Shown here piece by piece: positions 1 through 6,768 of a DNA stretch of 9,438 bases; within the stretch, counting starts at the first letter, position 1; each line of letters opens with the position of its first letter. This DNA comes from Sphingobacteriaceae bacterium (GTDB taxonomy: Bacteria; Bacteroidota; Bacteroidia; Sphingobacteriales; Sphingobacteriaceae). A program made the translations under genes and the position numbers. Below the pieces are notes generated by a model. That model was not told the DNA's origin. It was given only the letters and a program-made list of their open reading frames with translations, and did not search any database. The stretch is from NCBI GenBank assembly GCA_947460275.1, contig CANHHZ010000073.1:1-9438 (forward strand), in the 5' to 3' direction.

Positions 1-8
1 AACCTCTG

Positions 9-1256
9 CTAGCGCAAATCAACACTGTGATCGTTTTCAAAATCTTCTCCACTCCAAATTTTTTGCGCACTCCATTTGGCGGCTGGATTAGCCCAAAAAG
101 CATGAGTTTGAGGCAAGCCTAAAGGCAAAAAGATGTTTGTACAAATATACGGGCTACCCTGATTGTTGTAATAATCGGCAATATGAGGCTGATCGCCGTA
201 TAAACCAATGGTCAACCATCCATCTTTATAGGTAGTTGGACTTTCTAAAGTTTTTTTAATAACAGCCGTTAGGGCGCAACGCACCTGCGCAGGACTAAGC
301 TGTTTGGGCAACAAATCTTTCCAAGCCATGTTGGCCAAATGATGAAATGCCCCACCTCGGTAAATGATAGAACGCCCAGTTGCTGGATAGGTTCCATCCA
401 CATTGATCAACCTTTCTTGAATAATAGCATAACGCTCATTGCGTGCTTTAATTTTTTCGAACATGAGGTTGTAAGCGTTGGTCTTTTTGCCAATAATATC
501 AACCAAAGTGCCCAAATAAGGATGGATAACATAGCTGTTGTAATAATCGAGCGCAAAGCTACTGCCATCTTTGTACAAGCCATCGCCAACATACCATTGC
601 TCAAGCTGCTGCAAAGCATAATCTACACGCATCACATCCCAATCAAAGCCATATTTAGCCATAAAAGCTTCGTTAACCGCCGAAAAAAGCAACCAATTTG
701 AAAAACCAGGTTTAAACTTACGGGTAGTGGCAATAGATTTGATCAAAAGTTGTCGACTTTTTGGGTCTAAATTTTCCCAAAGCCAAGGCGCACGTATAAA
801 AGCCAAGGCCAAATAAGAGGCATCAACCAATTGTTGGCCGGCAATATCGTAGTTCATGAAATCTTTAGCGGTAGAATCCAAGGAGTTTTTTACCCCTGCA
901 AGTGCCCATGCTCTGTATTGGTTCCTTAAAGCAACTTCTTCTGGAGCGCCACCTTCTAATTGCAACCACGGCGAAATTCCACTTAAAACGCGGCCAAAAA
1001 CTTCAAGATATTGCACTTTAAGTCGACTTTCCTTATTGTCTATCCTGATGGACGTAACTTTAGGCATGGCTATCCTCAAACTGTCTTTTGCCAAGCTATA
1101 TAGCACAGGCCTGCACATTTTATCCATCTCCTTTAACCAAAATTGCCTATCGGTAAGAGGCGTAACTTTTGTGCTTTTCTTTTGCCCAAACAACTGTGCT
1201 CCACAACAAGTGAAGATCATGAATAAAACAACGATTTTGGTTGCTAATGTTTTCAT
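9..1256 (-). CDS. Secreted DUF2264-family protein
   Basis: The 415-residue protein looks complete at both ends. A hydrophobic signal peptide covers about residues 1-24, with likely cleavage before Q25. The two cysteines at 17-18 are not in a good lipobox, so I read it as a soluble periplasmic or secreted protein. The rest matches my memory of DUF2264: EVFGRVLSGISPWL at 85-98, GDGLYKDG at 224-231, DYYNSYVIHP at 237-246, GRSIIYRGGAFHHLA at 294-308 and GLYGDQPHIADYYNNQGSPY at 351-370. The family is expected to fold as an alpha/alpha toroid like polysaccharide lyases and unsaturated glucuronyl hydrolases. The conserved Asp, Tyr, His and Arg residues in these motifs suggest a sugar-active site, but the substrate is unknown. 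No polysaccharide-utilisation genes (SusC/SusD) lie beside it here. Family assignment is firm; catalytic activity is inference. Confidence 0.85.
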   Translation of the reverse strand: MKTLATKIVVLFMIFTCCGAQLFGQKKSTKVTPLTDRQFWLKEMDKMCRPVLYSLAKDSLRIAMPKVTSIRIDNKESRLKVQYLEVFGRVLSGISPWLQLEGGAPEEVALRNQYRAWALAGVKNSLDSTAKDFMNYDIAGQQLVDASYLALAFIRAPWLWENLDPKSRQLLIKSIATTRKFKPGFSNWLLFSAVNEAFMAKYGFDWDVMRVDYALQQLEQWYVGDGLYKDGSSFALDYYNSYVIHPYLGTLVDIIGKKTNAYNLMFEKIKARNERYAIIQERLINVDGTYPATGRSIIYRGGAFHHLANMAWKDLLPKQLSPAQVRCALTAVIKKTLESPTTYKDGWLTIGLYGDQPHIADYYNNQGSPYICTNIFLPLGLPQTHAFWANPAAKWSAQKIWSGEDFENDHSVDLR

Positions 1257-1294
1257 ATTTTTTTCTGTGAGTTTAAAATCTATGTATTATACAA

Positions 1295-1327
1295 TAAAAA
1301 TACAACTATGCCAAAATTGGCAACAAA
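1295..1327 (-). promoter_or_regulatory. Candidate Bacteroidota promoter for the DUF2264 gene
   Basis: On the minus strand a TTTG (1324-1327) is followed after 21 bases by TATTTTTA (1295-1302). The second box has one mismatch to the TAnnTTTG -7 box of Bacteroidota. Transcription would start near 1288, about 30 bases before the ATG at 1256. The spacer contains the inverted repeat TGCCAA-AA-TTGGCA (1309-1322), a possible operator. The region is A+T-rich, so a chance match is possible. Confidence 0.3.
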
Positions 1328-1462
1328 AGCGTTATTTCTTTTTTCCATTGAGCATTCTTTAATCTCTTCCAAATCTTCTCAAAGATTTTTAAATACCATT
1401 TAACTAATCAGTTACAAAAAAAGAGAAAGTGTTTAGTTAAAAACGAATTATAGCTGTTACCA

Positions 1463-2638
1463 TTAATTAAAAACAACTATCCGCGTTACAGTATCTGTTT
1501 TTTTAGTAAGGTAATCATGCTTTTTAATAATTTCTTTAATTTTAATTCCAGGAGAAAAACTCACTACATTGGCTCCTCTGTCAAATAAATACTGGGTAGA
1601 AGGAACAGATGATTTTTTTTCGAAAATTTTTATCTCTGTTACGCCGGCAAAACCTAAACCCTTGTAGGAATAATAAGCCGGCTGCTTAGCTAAATCATTG
1701 TATAAACTATAAGTGCTGTCTCTTAATAAGACTTTTGTTCCTGAAGTTAAGTTCTCGTACAACTCATAACGTTTCTGATAAATGGTATGTCTGCGATTAA
1801 TATTGTTTTGTACGTATGAATCAGACAACCCATAATCTCGTTCTGTTTGGTAATGATAAGTTGAATCCTGAAGGGAAAACCAAAATTCAGATTGATTAGC
1901 TCTCCATGAAGCAGGAATACCATACTCATTCATATTTTTAATATCTTGAGACGTGGAAGATCCAATGATCAATCCAGTAGATAAAATATTACGCATAGTA
2001 GAATTCATCCCTTTGTTGTAAATCAGCGGGACATAAAATGGCGCATTTTGATACCACTGTATGGTTTTGGATTTAGAAACACCATTTTCAGTAAAAGAAA
2101 CTAAAATTGATTTAGTAGATATCGCATGCTTTGGCGCATTGTGTTTCTTGATTCTAATATGGTAACTATGAAGCATGTTGTTATTGCTAAACTCATAAGT
2201 CCATAAGTAATCGTTATCAAATTCCATATATCCTCTTCTCGTTACCTTAAAGGAATCTAATCTTGCTTTGTCACCTAAAATAAAAGGCACATCTTCCACC
2301 AAAAACCCATTTCTAATTTTAATCCCTGTTTTTACCGTAGGTGGCACAGGTGAGTTTGGATCATCATAAACCCAATATGGTGAGCTTTTACCCAATACGC
2401 CTGCAATAGAATCTTGCACTAAGTGAAAAGGGATGGTGGCAGAAATTGAGCCCGGAACCTCTGTCTGTAAGGAGTTTGAAGATGTTAATAAATTGCTAAA
2501 TAGGGCATTAGCAAAAGTAGCAAGGTCATTATTAGCGACAGTTTCTTTATTGGTTGGAGAAGAAACATTTGATTTTTTGCAACTCGAAATAATAACGAGA
2601 ACTAAAAAAAAACGGAACAATAATTTTAGTGGTTTCAT
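1463..2638 (-). CDS. Hypothetical lipoprotein, unrecognised family
   Basis: The 391-residue protein begins with a lipoprotein signal: K3-K5, a hydrophobic run at 6-17 and lipobox I17-S18-S19-C20, followed by KK. It is therefore expected to be lipid-anchored in the envelope. A Ser/Asn/Thr-rich linker (about 21-36) leads to a body rich in beta-prone Tyr/Trp segments, for example YMEFDNDYLWTYEF at 137-150, HSYHIRIKKH at 157-166 and TIQWYQNAPFYVPLIY at 192-207. After about 250 come repeated Arg/Tyr-rich stretches. I do not recognise a named domain or any catalytic motif. The gene is 154 bases downstream of the membrane protein at 2793-4148 on the same strand, so co-transcription is possible but the gap also allows its own promoter. 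Reading frame and lipidation are well supported; function is unknown. Confidence 0.8.
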   Translation of the reverse strand: MKPLKLLFRFFLVLVIISSCKKSNVSSPTNKETVANNDLATFANALFSNLLTSSNSLQTEVPGSISATIPFHLVQDSIAGVLGKSSPYWVYDDPNSPVPPTVKTGIKIRNGFLVEDVPFILGDKARLDSFKVTRRGYMEFDNDYLWTYEFSNNNMLHSYHIRIKKHNAPKHAISTKSILVSFTENGVSKSKTIQWYQNAPFYVPLIYNKGMNSTMRNILSTGLIIGSSTSQDIKNMNEYGIPASWRANQSEFWFSLQDSTYHYQTERDYGLSDSYVQNNINRRHTIYQKRYELYENLTSGTKVLLRDSTYSLYNDLAKQPAYYSYKGLGFAGVTEIKIFEKKSSVPSTQYLFDRGANVVSFSPGIKIKEIIKKHDYLTKKTDTVTRIVVFN

Positions 2639-2792
2639 GAAGGTTTATTTTTATAAAGATGTAGTTTTAATTTTTATTTGAAAAATTTTGTTCCTCAACT
2701 ATTGTGTAACGGCTAGCTTTTTCACAAACATTAAGAATTAACTCTGGTAAAACAACACAATAGCGCTCGGGTTCAGTAAAATACGGTCAAAT

Positions 2793-4148
2793 TTATTTTA
2801 ACAAGTAAATTTCTATTTTAGTTAAATCCTTGGCTTTAATTTCTGGATTGAGATAATAGTCCATCATTCGCTTATCCTCAGCATTCGAAATTCTAAAAAT
2901 TAAGTCTTTAGCATCTAAAGAATTGAAGAGTTTTTGATTGATTGAGCTGATGATTCGATTTCTAATTTGTCTTTGGTTATCGTACGATTTAGGATTGAGT
3001 TCGAGCAGATTATTGAGTTCTGAACTGGACATTTTTTTGTCCGCATATTTAGAAATAAATTCCTTAACCACTAGCAGTTCCTGCTCAGAAAGTTTAAATT
3101 CATCCGTCTTAAGTTTAAGTTTACGATAAATAAACAATCCTAATGCACCAATTAAAGCAATTACACCCACAATAATGAAGAGATTGTGCATGGATCCAGC
3201 ATCATAAACATAGCCTACCAGAGTTCCGTTTTTAACCAAAGAATCAACCAATAAGCTATCCAGTATCACCTTGTCCTGCTTACCACTGCTTATCACACTT
3301 CTAGAAAACAAATATAAATTACGGTAATAAATCTCATTGTTCATCAAATAAAAACGGTCTTCGGTTACCTTAGACTTATAGAGCTTGTTTGTAAAAGGAT
3401 CTGCGATTAAGATTTGAGTGGTTTCTTTATCAGTAAAAAAAATTAAATATTTACCTGTCCAAACGCTTCTGTACCTGTTTTTAGCATAAGTTAAAATGTC
3501 GTCGCTTAATTTCCCCTTCACCTCCCATTTTTTATGTTTAAAATCATAAATAGTAAAATAGATTTTTTTACCATCCAATACCGAGTCGGGTTCTAAATAA
3601 GCCGAAAAGAAGGCATCATTTGCTTTGGCATAACCACTAAACTTAAAATTGGTAGGGTGCGCATTGCTTTTTCCAGCTTCGTAGAGATCCCACTCACCAG
3701 TTTTTGGGTTGTAATAAGTCATTGTACTATGACGCAACCAAAAACCCTCCCCACCAACAGAAAACAAAGTGTCTTTTCTAATAAACTGGGTCGCATTAAA
3801 ATTATAACCCCTAAAAAATGTTTGGTCTAATCTGTTTAATTTAAGTGTAGCAACGTGTAAACTATACAATTGACCAGTACCCGGAATCGTAATTAGCAGC
3901 GAATCAGATTGATAAAAAGTATTGACATCTAAATCCTCGGGCAAATCTTTTTTTAAACTGTCCCAAGCCTGAATTTTGCCCAATTCAACCTGATCTTTCT
4001 TCAATCCTTCTTTAACGAGCATCCCAGTTTTTATATTAATCGTATACAAGGAATGATCGGGGCCTAACCACCTGAAACCTTTGTGGACCTGCCCAAATGA
4101 GGCAAGTGTATAAACAAGAAAAAATAAAATAAAGCTTATAAATCTCAT
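2793..4148 (-). CDS. Single-pass membrane protein, candidate membrane-tethered winged-helix regulator
   Basis: The 451-residue protein has a signal peptide (1-19, TLASFG then Q20) and a periplasmic part of about 300 residues. That part is built of short beta-like units with aromatic ends (for example HSLYTINIKTGML 32-44, MTYYNPKTGEWDLY 143-156, IYFTIYDFKHKKWEV 196-210, GKYLIFFTD 232-240), suggesting a beta-propeller-like sensor. One membrane helix (322-341) is followed by YRKLKLK and a cytoplasmic tail of about 105 residues. The tail has LSEQELLVVKEFISKY (353-368), SSELNNLLEL (374-383) and YDNQRQIRNRIISSINQKL (389-407), then a beta-prone LIFRIS (416-421). That order fits helix 1, helix 2, recognition helix and wing. 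Its divergent promoter region carries GTGACAA repeats. I infer a one-component transmembrane regulator. The fold call rests on pattern only; a membrane-linked protein-protein interaction domain is the main alternative. Confidence 0.8.
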   Translation of the reverse strand: MRFISFILFFLVYTLASFGQVHKGFRWLGPDHSLYTINIKTGMLVKEGLKKDQVELGKIQAWDSLKKDLPEDLDVNTFYQSDSLLITIPGTGQLYSLHVATLKLNRLDQTFFRGYNFNATQFIRKDTLFSVGGEGFWLRHSTMTYYNPKTGEWDLYEAGKSNAHPTNFKFSGYAKANDAFFSAYLEPDSVLDGKKIYFTIYDFKHKKWEVKGKLSDDILTYAKNRYRSVWTGKYLIFFTDKETTQILIADPFTNKLYKSKVTEDRFYLMNNEIYYRNLYLFSRSVISSGKQDKVILDSLLVDSLVKNGTLVGYVYDAGSMHNLFIIVGVIALIGALGLFIYRKLKLKTDEFKLSEQELLVVKEFISKYADKKMSSSELNNLLELNPKSYDNQRQIRNRIISSINQKLFNSLDAKDLIFRISNAEDKRMMDYYLNPEIKAKDLTKIEIYLLK

Positions 4149-4167
4149 GTACTTGGATGATTGATTT

Positions 4168-4202
4168 CAAATATAGCTTTTGGTTGTTTAATTACCTGCA
4201 AA
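4168..4202 (-). promoter_or_regulatory. Candidate promoter of the membrane-tethered regulator gene
   Basis: On the minus strand TATATTTG (4168-4175) matches the Bacteroidota -7 box TAnnTTTG exactly. A TTTG (4199-4202) lies 23 bases upstream of it, within the accepted spacing range. The predicted start is near 4161, leaving a leader of about 12 bases before the ATG at 4148. A second exact -7-like box, TAAATTTG (4199-4206), overlaps the -33 box and could be an alternative promoter. The GTGACAA array starts two bases further upstream. Confidence 0.45.
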
Positions 4203-4207
4203 TTTAC

Positions 4208-4237
4208 GTGACAATATGTGACAATACGCTTGTCACA
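4208..4237. promoter_or_regulatory. Operator-like GTGACAA array in the divergent spacer
   Basis: GTGACAAT(A) occurs twice head-to-tail exactly 10 bases apart (4208-4217 and 4218-4227). It is followed by an inverted copy, TTGTCACA (4230-4237). The second and third copies form a 21-base palindrome, TGTGACAA-N5-TTGTCACA (4217-4237). A 10-base period places the sites on one face of the helix. The array sits just upstream of the -33 box of the minus-strand gene and about 70 bases before the zinc-ribbon gene start at 4305. The outer TGTGA...TCACA resembles a CRP site, but the spacing is N11 rather than N6, so a different protein is more likely. The symmetry is seen directly; the operator role is inference. 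Confidence 0.55.
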
Positions 4238-4304
4238 CGAATTTAGATCATATTAATTGCTTAATTTATTACGTTTATCAACAATTAAGTTTTTAAATAA
4301 TAAG

Positions 4305-4949
4305 ATGAACAAATATTGCAGTGAATGTGGAGCTAAGCTCGAAGGATTAGGTAATTTTTGTGCCCAATGTGGGACCGCCATAAAGCAAACGGTAAAAAAA
4401 GAAAGAGCAATTAGCGAACCCCCAATGGCTCCTCAACCAACAGCAACAATGATTGAGACAAATAAAAATAACTTTTATAAAAAAAAGCTAATTTTTTGGT
4501 CAGTTAATGCTGCACTAGTGGTGCTCTTAAATTTATGTTTTTATTTTTTAGCCGATAATTTTTACACTGAGCCCCAGTGGTATGAAAATATTTTTACGGG
4601 CTTTTCTGTAGCGGCTACTTTATTAGCAATCCCCGCTGCTATTACCTACAGGCTGTTGTTTGGTAAACTTTCTTTCTTTGCAAACAAATTTTTTTTCGGT
4701 CTAATCTTAGCCGCAAACATTGCCATCTATTTTTTACTGGATTGGCTAGCTAACCAAGTACTTGGTTTTGGAGATAAAAACCCTATAAATTTTCATCTTG
4801 TTTTTTTTATCTCAATTTTAATGACAATTAGTGTAACCTATTTCATGTTTGACATTAAGAAATTTAAAGAAGATCATAAATCAGGTTTTTTTCTCACCTT
4901 AGGGCTCTATCTTCTTTGCCTTTTGATCTTTTTACTCCTCTATCTATAG
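4305..4949 (+). CDS. Zinc-ribbon protein with five membrane segments
   Basis: The frame is open from an ATG at 4257, but I choose the ATG at 4305. From there the protein starts MNKYCSECGAKL, which is how zinc-ribbon proteins of this type begin. The 16 extra upstream residues look non-conserved. The chosen form has 214 residues. Cysteines 5, 8, 19 and 22 form a CxxC-x10-CxxC ribbon that should bind one zinc in the cytoplasm. A polar Pro/Thr-rich linker (about 25-57) follows, then five hydrophobic helices at about 62-83, 96-117, 127-148, 163-183 and 193-213. No enzyme motif is visible in the membrane part. The gene is divergent from the candidate regulator at 2793-4148 and shares its spacer. 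Function is unknown; the ribbon may dock a partner protein. Confidence 0.75.
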   Translation: MNKYCSECGAKLEGLGNFCAQCGTAIKQTVKKERAISEPPMAPQPTATMIETNKNNFYKKKLIFWSVNAALVVLLNLCFYFLADNFYTEPQWYENIFTGFSVAATLLAIPAAITYRLLFGKLSFFANKFFFGLILAANIAIYFLLDWLANQVLGFGDKNPINFHLVFFISILMTISVTYFMFDIKKFKEDHKSGFFLTLGLYLLCLLIFLLLYL

Positions 4950-4990
4950 ATTACTCATAAAAAATTAGAGCTAAAAAGACTTGGTCATCA

Positions 4991-5050
4991 GCTTGTCGCA
5001 CGTATCAAATTAAGTGATTCACCCAATTCACCTAATTGTTTTTGACAAGC
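4991..5050. promoter_or_regulatory. Inverted GCTTGTC pair upstream of the lipoprotein operon
   Basis: GCTTGTC (4991-4997) and its reverse complement GACAAGC (5044-5050) flank 46 bases, and the second arm touches the candidate -33 box. The left copy reads GCTTGTCGCACGTAT (4991-5005). It matches GCTTGTCACACGAAT (4228-4242) in the regulator's divergent spacer at 13 of 15 positions. This suggests a shared binding protein for the two regions, or a chance likeness of a short motif. Confidence 0.35.
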
Positions 5051-5072
5051 CTTTGCAATTGAACTAAATTAG
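5041..5072 (+). promoter_or_regulatory. Candidate promoter of the VCBS lipoprotein / knot-repeat operon
   Basis: TTTG (5041-5044), 20 bases, then TAAATTAG (5065-5072) matches the TTTG / TAnnTTTG pattern with one mismatch. The expected start is near 5079, about 20 bases before the ATG at 5098. The -33 box overlaps GACAAGC (5044-5050), the inverted partner of GCTTGTC at 4991-4997, so a protein binding there could control access. A+T richness makes chance matches possible. Confidence 0.4.
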
Positions 5073-5097
5073 CCTTCCTAATTAATTTCTCTAAAGA

Positions 5098-6393
5098 ATG
5101 AAAAAATTATCTTTTGTACTGCTCATTTTAGCTGCGGTTGCTTGTAAAAAAAATACCCCTGCCGAACCAAATACAACTCCTACTAACCCTGTTACCCCGA
5201 TTGATAACAAAACTAATTATACAGGAAGACAAAATATAAGTTTTGCCACACCCTTAATAGTAAACCAAATTTGTCCAGAAAGCATCCGAATCATCAATAA
5301 CAACGGAACATACACGTTGGTTACTTCTTTTGCTGATTTATTTGGAACCACATACGATTATTTGAGGTCTTTTAGCATAGACATCAATAGTGGGTTACTA
5401 ACCGAAAATACGCAAGCATTTTTAGGCGAATATAAGGAAGTTGGCTTCCCTAAAAGTCCGTTTTATTACGAAGATTTAAATGACGACGGCATCAAAGATT
5501 TATTTCTTGCTGATCACGGTAAAGAAACGCCTTCTTTAATGATCAATGGCCAGTTTCCTGGATTCGTTTCTCACTGCTTTTATGGCAAAGCCAATGGTAC
5601 TTTTGCTAAAGCTCAAATTGCTGATTTGACAGATGTAAAACGATTTTACCATAATGCAGCAGTGGGCGACTTAGATGCCGACGGAGATAAGGACTTGGTA
5701 GTGCAATCATTTTCGCAAGATGAAATGACACTTTTCATTAACAATGCCGGTGCTTTAACCAAAAAAATGAACATTACGCCAAACAACCAAACGGGTAGTG
5801 TGTTCATCACCGACATCAACGGAGATAATGTGATGGACTTGATCTCTGCACCTTACATTGATCGATATCCAACACCAATTTCAGCAATTCAACGCATCAA
5901 TATTTCAGGTAACAACTATACCAAAACCAATATCTCGAGCTTAAGACCTTTTGGACTTAATTACGGTGCCTACAAGGTATTCGGATTAACAAACCCGAAA
6001 AACAATAAACCCAACTTATTTTATTTTGTGGAGGGAGGAATTGGTGATCAAAAAATATTTAGATCAAAAGACACCGATTTTACGCAATTGGATGAAATTT
6101 CTGCCGTTCAAAATACAGCAGCAAGCAATGGCGTAAGAGATTATATCATCATGGATTTAAACTTTGATGGGTGGCAAGATATTTTCTTTATCACAAACCT
6201 TGGAGAAAAACTAAACGATAGAGTTTGGCTAAACAAAGGCGACAATACCTTCGAAAATTCGAAATGGGAAATTGACAACACCATTACCGATTTTTTTATA
6301 CCTTTAAGCACCAACTCAAGTACTGGAAAAATTAAATTTCTTTGTTTTAACACCACAAAATCGCAAATTATAGAAATTTACACTAAAAAGTAA
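5098..6393 (+). CDS. VCBS/FG-GAP repeat lipoprotein
   Basis: The 431-residue protein has a lipoprotein signal with lipobox A13-V14-A15-C16 followed by KK, then a Pro/Thr/Asn-rich linker (about 20-40). Four calcium-loop motifs of the DxNxDGxxD type are visible: DLNDDGIKD (126-134), DLDADGDKD (191-199), DINGDNVMD (239-247) and DLNFDGWQD (353-361). The third has N in place of the usual G. Each is followed by a hydrophobic strand such as LFLAD, LVVQS, LISAP or IFFIT, as in FG-GAP/VCBS blades. These normally build a seven-bladed propeller; other blades here must be degenerate. It probably acts at the cell surface or in the periplasm as a binding or adhesion scaffold. No catalytic domain is attached. 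The next gene starts 13 bases after its stop, so the two are likely co-transcribed. Confidence 0.85.
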   Translation: MKKLSFVLLILAAVACKKNTPAEPNTTPTNPVTPIDNKTNYTGRQNISFATPLIVNQICPESIRIINNNGTYTLVTSFADLFGTTYDYLRSFSIDINSGLLTENTQAFLGEYKEVGFPKSPFYYEDLNDDGIKDLFLADHGKETPSLMINGQFPGFVSHCFYGKANGTFAKAQIADLTDVKRFYHNAAVGDLDADGDKDLVVQSFSQDEMTLFINNAGALTKKMNITPNNQTGSVFITDINGDNVMDLISAPYIDRYPTPISAIQRINISGNNYTKTNISSLRPFGLNYGAYKVFGLTNPKNNKPNLFYFVEGGIGDQKIFRSKDTDFTQLDEISAVQNTAASNGVRDYIIMDLNFDGWQDIFFITNLGEKLNDRVWLNKGDNTFENSKWEIDNTITDFFIPLSTNSSTGKIKFLCFNTTKSQIIEIYTKK

Positions 6394-6406
6394 GGTATTC
6401 AAACTC

Positions 6407-6742
6407 ATGAAAAAATTAATCTTATTATCCATAAGTCTACTGTTTTTTGCTGTAACCAAAGCGCAAAAAGTGTATAGCGTTGATTATGAAAACCAGGCTG
6501 ATGTGAAAGTTTTTGTAGTGAATTACGAAAACCAAGCCGACTTAAAAGTATACAAAGTAAAATACGATCATCAAGCCAAAGGCAACGAGGGCAAATGGTT
6601 TTTTACCGCATATCCAAACCAAGCAAAAAAGAAAATCTACTTTGTAAAATACGAAAATCAAGCCGACGTAAAAATATACTTTGTGGCGTATGAAAATCAA
6701 GCCGGATGGCGAAAAGCTGCTAAGAAAAGTTTGTTGTACTAG
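6407..6742 (+). CDS. Small secreted YENQAD-repeat protein, DUF6150 / 7(1) septoil knot type
   Basis: The 111-residue protein has a signal peptide (1-19, VTKA then Q20). Nearly all the rest is six tandem units of 12-17 residues at 21-32, 33-45, 46-62, 63-74, 75-87 and 88-100. Each is a beta-strand such as KVYSVDY or KIYFVAY followed by a turn like ENQAD. Unit 3 carries an insert (KGNEG) and unit 4 is most diverged (WFFTAYPNQAK). A basic tail ends in Y111. From memory this pattern is that of DUF6150, now described as the '7(1) septoil knot' domain. That fold is a tiny protein predicted to hold the most complex known backbone knot. The family name needs a profile search. Its role is not known. 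It shares an operon with the VCBS lipoprotein. The start follows from the signal peptide. Confidence 0.8.
   Translation: MKKLILLSISLLFFAVTKAQKVYSVDYENQADVKVFVVNYENQADLKVYKVKYDHQAKGNEGKWFFTAYPNQAKKKIYFVKYENQADVKIYFVAYENQAGWRKAAKKSLLY
6467..6706 (+). repeat. Six-unit coding repeat inside the knot-type gene
   Basis: Units of about 36-51 bases encode the strand-turn repeat of residues 21-100. The DNA is alike as well as the protein: TA(T/C)GAAAA(C/T)CA(A/G)GC(T/C)G recurs in units 1, 2, 5 and 6. This suggests origin by internal duplication, with units 3 and 4 more diverged. Recombination between units could change the repeat number, although a knotted fold would probably not tolerate that. Confidence 0.8.
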
Positions 6743-6768
6743 AAATAGACAACATTACTTTTAAAAGA

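Noticed and set aside
339..701. Open frame of 120 codons on the plus strand inside the DUF2264 gene
   Set aside because: It is antisense to a well-supported gene, and its translation looks like a reverse-strand shadow without domain features.
856..1362. Open frame of 168 codons on the plus strand overlapping the DUF2264 start
   Set aside because: It runs antisense through the signal-peptide region and promoter of the real gene, and its composition is Cys/Phe/Leu-rich as expected of a shadow frame.
1371..1388. Small hairpin AAATCTT-CTCA-AAGATTT
   Set aside because: It is weak, lacks a U-run on the minus strand where a terminator would be needed, and is easily explained by chance.
1399..1441. 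Nine-base inverted repeat TTTAACTAA / TTAGTTAAA with a 25-base loop after the lipoprotein gene
   Set aside because: The stem has only one G/C pair per arm and a long loop, so it is too weak to call a terminator in such A+T-rich DNA.
2788..2795. TAAATTTG -7 box for the lipoprotein gene at 1463-2638
   Set aside because: The box is an exact match, but no TTG/TTTG is found at the right distance upstream, and it overlaps the stop codon of the preceding gene some 150 bases from the start.
4217..4237. Classical CRP/FNR site
   Set aside because: The TGTGA and TCACA halves are separated by 11 bases instead of 6, so the geometry does not fit a CRP dimer.
4257..4304. Upstream ATG giving a 16-residue longer zinc-ribbon protein
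   Set aside because: Zinc-ribbon proteins of this kind begin right at MxxxCxxCG, and the extension is A+T-rich leader-like sequence, so the ATG at 4305 is preferred.
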